A DNA stretch of 13,747 nucleotides. Source: Dinochytrium kinnereticum. Taxonomy: Eukaryota; Chytridiomycota; Chytridiomycetes; Chytridiales; Chytridiaceae. Both the position numbers and the translations under genes were made by a program. The notes under the pieces were generated by a model. It was not told the DNA's origin. It searched no databases and saw only the letters and a program-made list of their open reading frames with translations. Each line of letters opens with the position of its first letter. Within the stretch, counting starts at the first letter, position 1. Positions 13,004 through 13,747 of the stretch are shown here, piece after piece. The stretch covers positions 1-13,747 of the forward strand of contig JADGJT010000514.1 of the NCBI GenBank assembly GCA_027604005.1. The letters are read 5' to 3'.

Positions 13004-13747
13004 TCAAGCGTTTATCCACCGGGATGGTAAAGGTATTCGACCATAAAAACCTAAGAAACATTGAAAACCGGGGCAACGCGGAGCATAGACTTTGTCAATG
13101 AGATGAAGAAACCCGCTAAAATGACAACCAAAATCCAAATCGATATAGCGTAGTGACCCGCGCACACAAAGGGGCAGAGGGATCAGGGGGAATGGCGCGA
13201 AAGCAACATCATCAATCGATATAAGGTAAGGAATAGTCCACGCAAAAAACGAGTCACAGCCACCCCCAACGATTGAGCAACGAATGGGGGAAGGAGACCA
13301 GCCGAAAAGCAGAAGCGTGGACCTAAACCATACCCATTTCCCAGAAGGTATGGGCCCATGCAATCCGAAATAGCGATAAGCTGAAGGATGCAGTCTAATT
13401 TTCTTGAAAACAATTCTTCAAATCAATTGTTAAAAATTCAATAAAGAACTTCCCGCTGGCAAGCGCCAGCGGTGGATCAGAATCCACGGAGATTAGCGCC
13501 CCAGAACGAACAATGTCATCAAACCAAAGGAAGAAACTCTGGGTCAACGGTACTATTGGTCAAGACTTGCCGAGGAGGCAAAGAGAAGAAAAACAAACAC
13601 CTTTGTAGGTCCCCGTGAACACCGCGAGGATTAAAAAACTGCTCAATGGTAACAACGTCATGACGGAACCAACGACCAATACGAGCCGCTTCGGTATTTC
13701 GGGGAAAAGGCGAGGACTTTTTCCCAGAATGCCCAACTCTGGAGTAC
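13004..13747 (-). pseudogene. DIRS-like reverse transcriptase in three broken frames, 5' end outside window
   Basis: The right-edge segment (13746-13519) has RIGRWFRHDVVTIEQFFNPR, resembling the region before the RT core. A shifted frame (13526-13395) carries TIDLKNCF, motif A with its catalytic Asp. A third frame (about 13399-13004) has HPSAYRYFGLHG, LLLFGWSPSP (motif B region) and LISIDD (motif C, normally Y-x-D-D). It then has DKVYAPRCPGFQCFLGFYG, the 'L-G-F' region after the palm. A further shift leads to IPVDKRLSFLDL and the RNase H connector (13076-12968). Motif A and C aspartates are all still present, so decay is mainly by indels and seems recent. The 45-bp hairpin repeat lies inside this frame just before motif A. 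Confidence 0.75.
13430..13474 (-). repeat. 45-bp hairpin-bearing repeat, copy B
   Basis: The reverse complement matches 2307-2351 at 44 of 45 positions. The palindrome arms CCGCTGGC (13453-13460) and GCCAGCGG (13465-13472) are perfect, and the one difference lies in the tetraloop, so pairing is unaffected. Here it is part of the RT frame (peptide PLALASGKFFIEFL), immediately before motif A. Confidence 0.85.

Larger units (their letters stand above)
10746..13747 (-). mobile_element. DIRS/Ngaro-like tyrosine-recombinase retrotransposon, degraded and incomplete
   Basis: On the minus strand the order is reverse transcriptase (right edge to about 13004), RNase H (12967-12188) and tyrosine recombinase (11378-10746). 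RT and RNase H followed by a tyrosine recombinase, with no integrase or protease, is the signature of DIRS-type elements, which insert through a circular DNA intermediate. At least four frameshifts and one in-frame stop break the coding region, so this copy cannot be autonomous. The 5' part (gag-like ORF and terminal repeat) lies outside the window. No methyltransferase domain was seen, so DIRS versus Ngaro versus PAT cannot be settled. Confidence 0.8.

Noticed and set aside
1..13747. CRISPR arrays or bacterial-type operons
   Set aside because: There are no evenly spaced identical repeats with unique spacers, and the spliced gene and retrotransposons show eukaryotic DNA.

Overview
The window looks like nuclear DNA from a fungus. 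The evidence is a housekeeping gene split by five short introns (108-189 bp) with fungal-type CTNAY branch sites, plus Ty1/copia and tyrosine-recombinase (DIRS/Ngaro-like) retrotransposon remnants of the kinds common in fungal genomes. The phylum cannot be fixed from the sequence alone. One conserved cellular gene sits between two stretches of retrotransposon debris.

Layout. Positions 1-1181 (+) hold the 3' part of a copia pol, with a well-preserved reverse transcriptase. It abuts, tail to tail, a copia gag-like fragment on the minus strand (1131-1604). Positions 1605-3590 hold no convincing gene but contain direct repeats, GC-rich hairpins, a 45-bp repeat shared with the far end of the window, and a possible structured RNA (2790-3024). 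A degraded copia RNase H may lie at 3590-3830 (-). Imperfect duplications at 3859-4032 lead to the gene.

Positions 4200-7798 (+) are the one clear cellular gene: UTP4 (Cirhin), a WD40 protein of the t-UTP/UtpA part of the small-subunit processome. Six exons give a predicted 939-residue protein. Its exons show a repeated strand asymmetry: C-rich just after the acceptor, G-rich before the next donor.

Positions 7799-8380 are T-rich 3' flank. Positions 8422-8771 carry a dense series of hairpins. Positions 9158-9530 are a near-perfect inverted repeat (two 168-bp arms, 37-bp spacer) whose arms contain a small open frame. Positions 9500-10620 hold weak, unrecognised and probably decayed frames.

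From the right edge to 10746 (-) lies a DIRS/Ngaro-like element read in the order reverse transcriptase, RNase H, tyrosine recombinase. It is broken by several frameshifts and at least one in-frame stop. Only UTP4 looks like an intact cellular gene; the rest is mainly mobile-element sequence at different stages of decay. Many differences between repeat copies are transitions, which is compatible with a deamination or RIP-like process but does not prove one.
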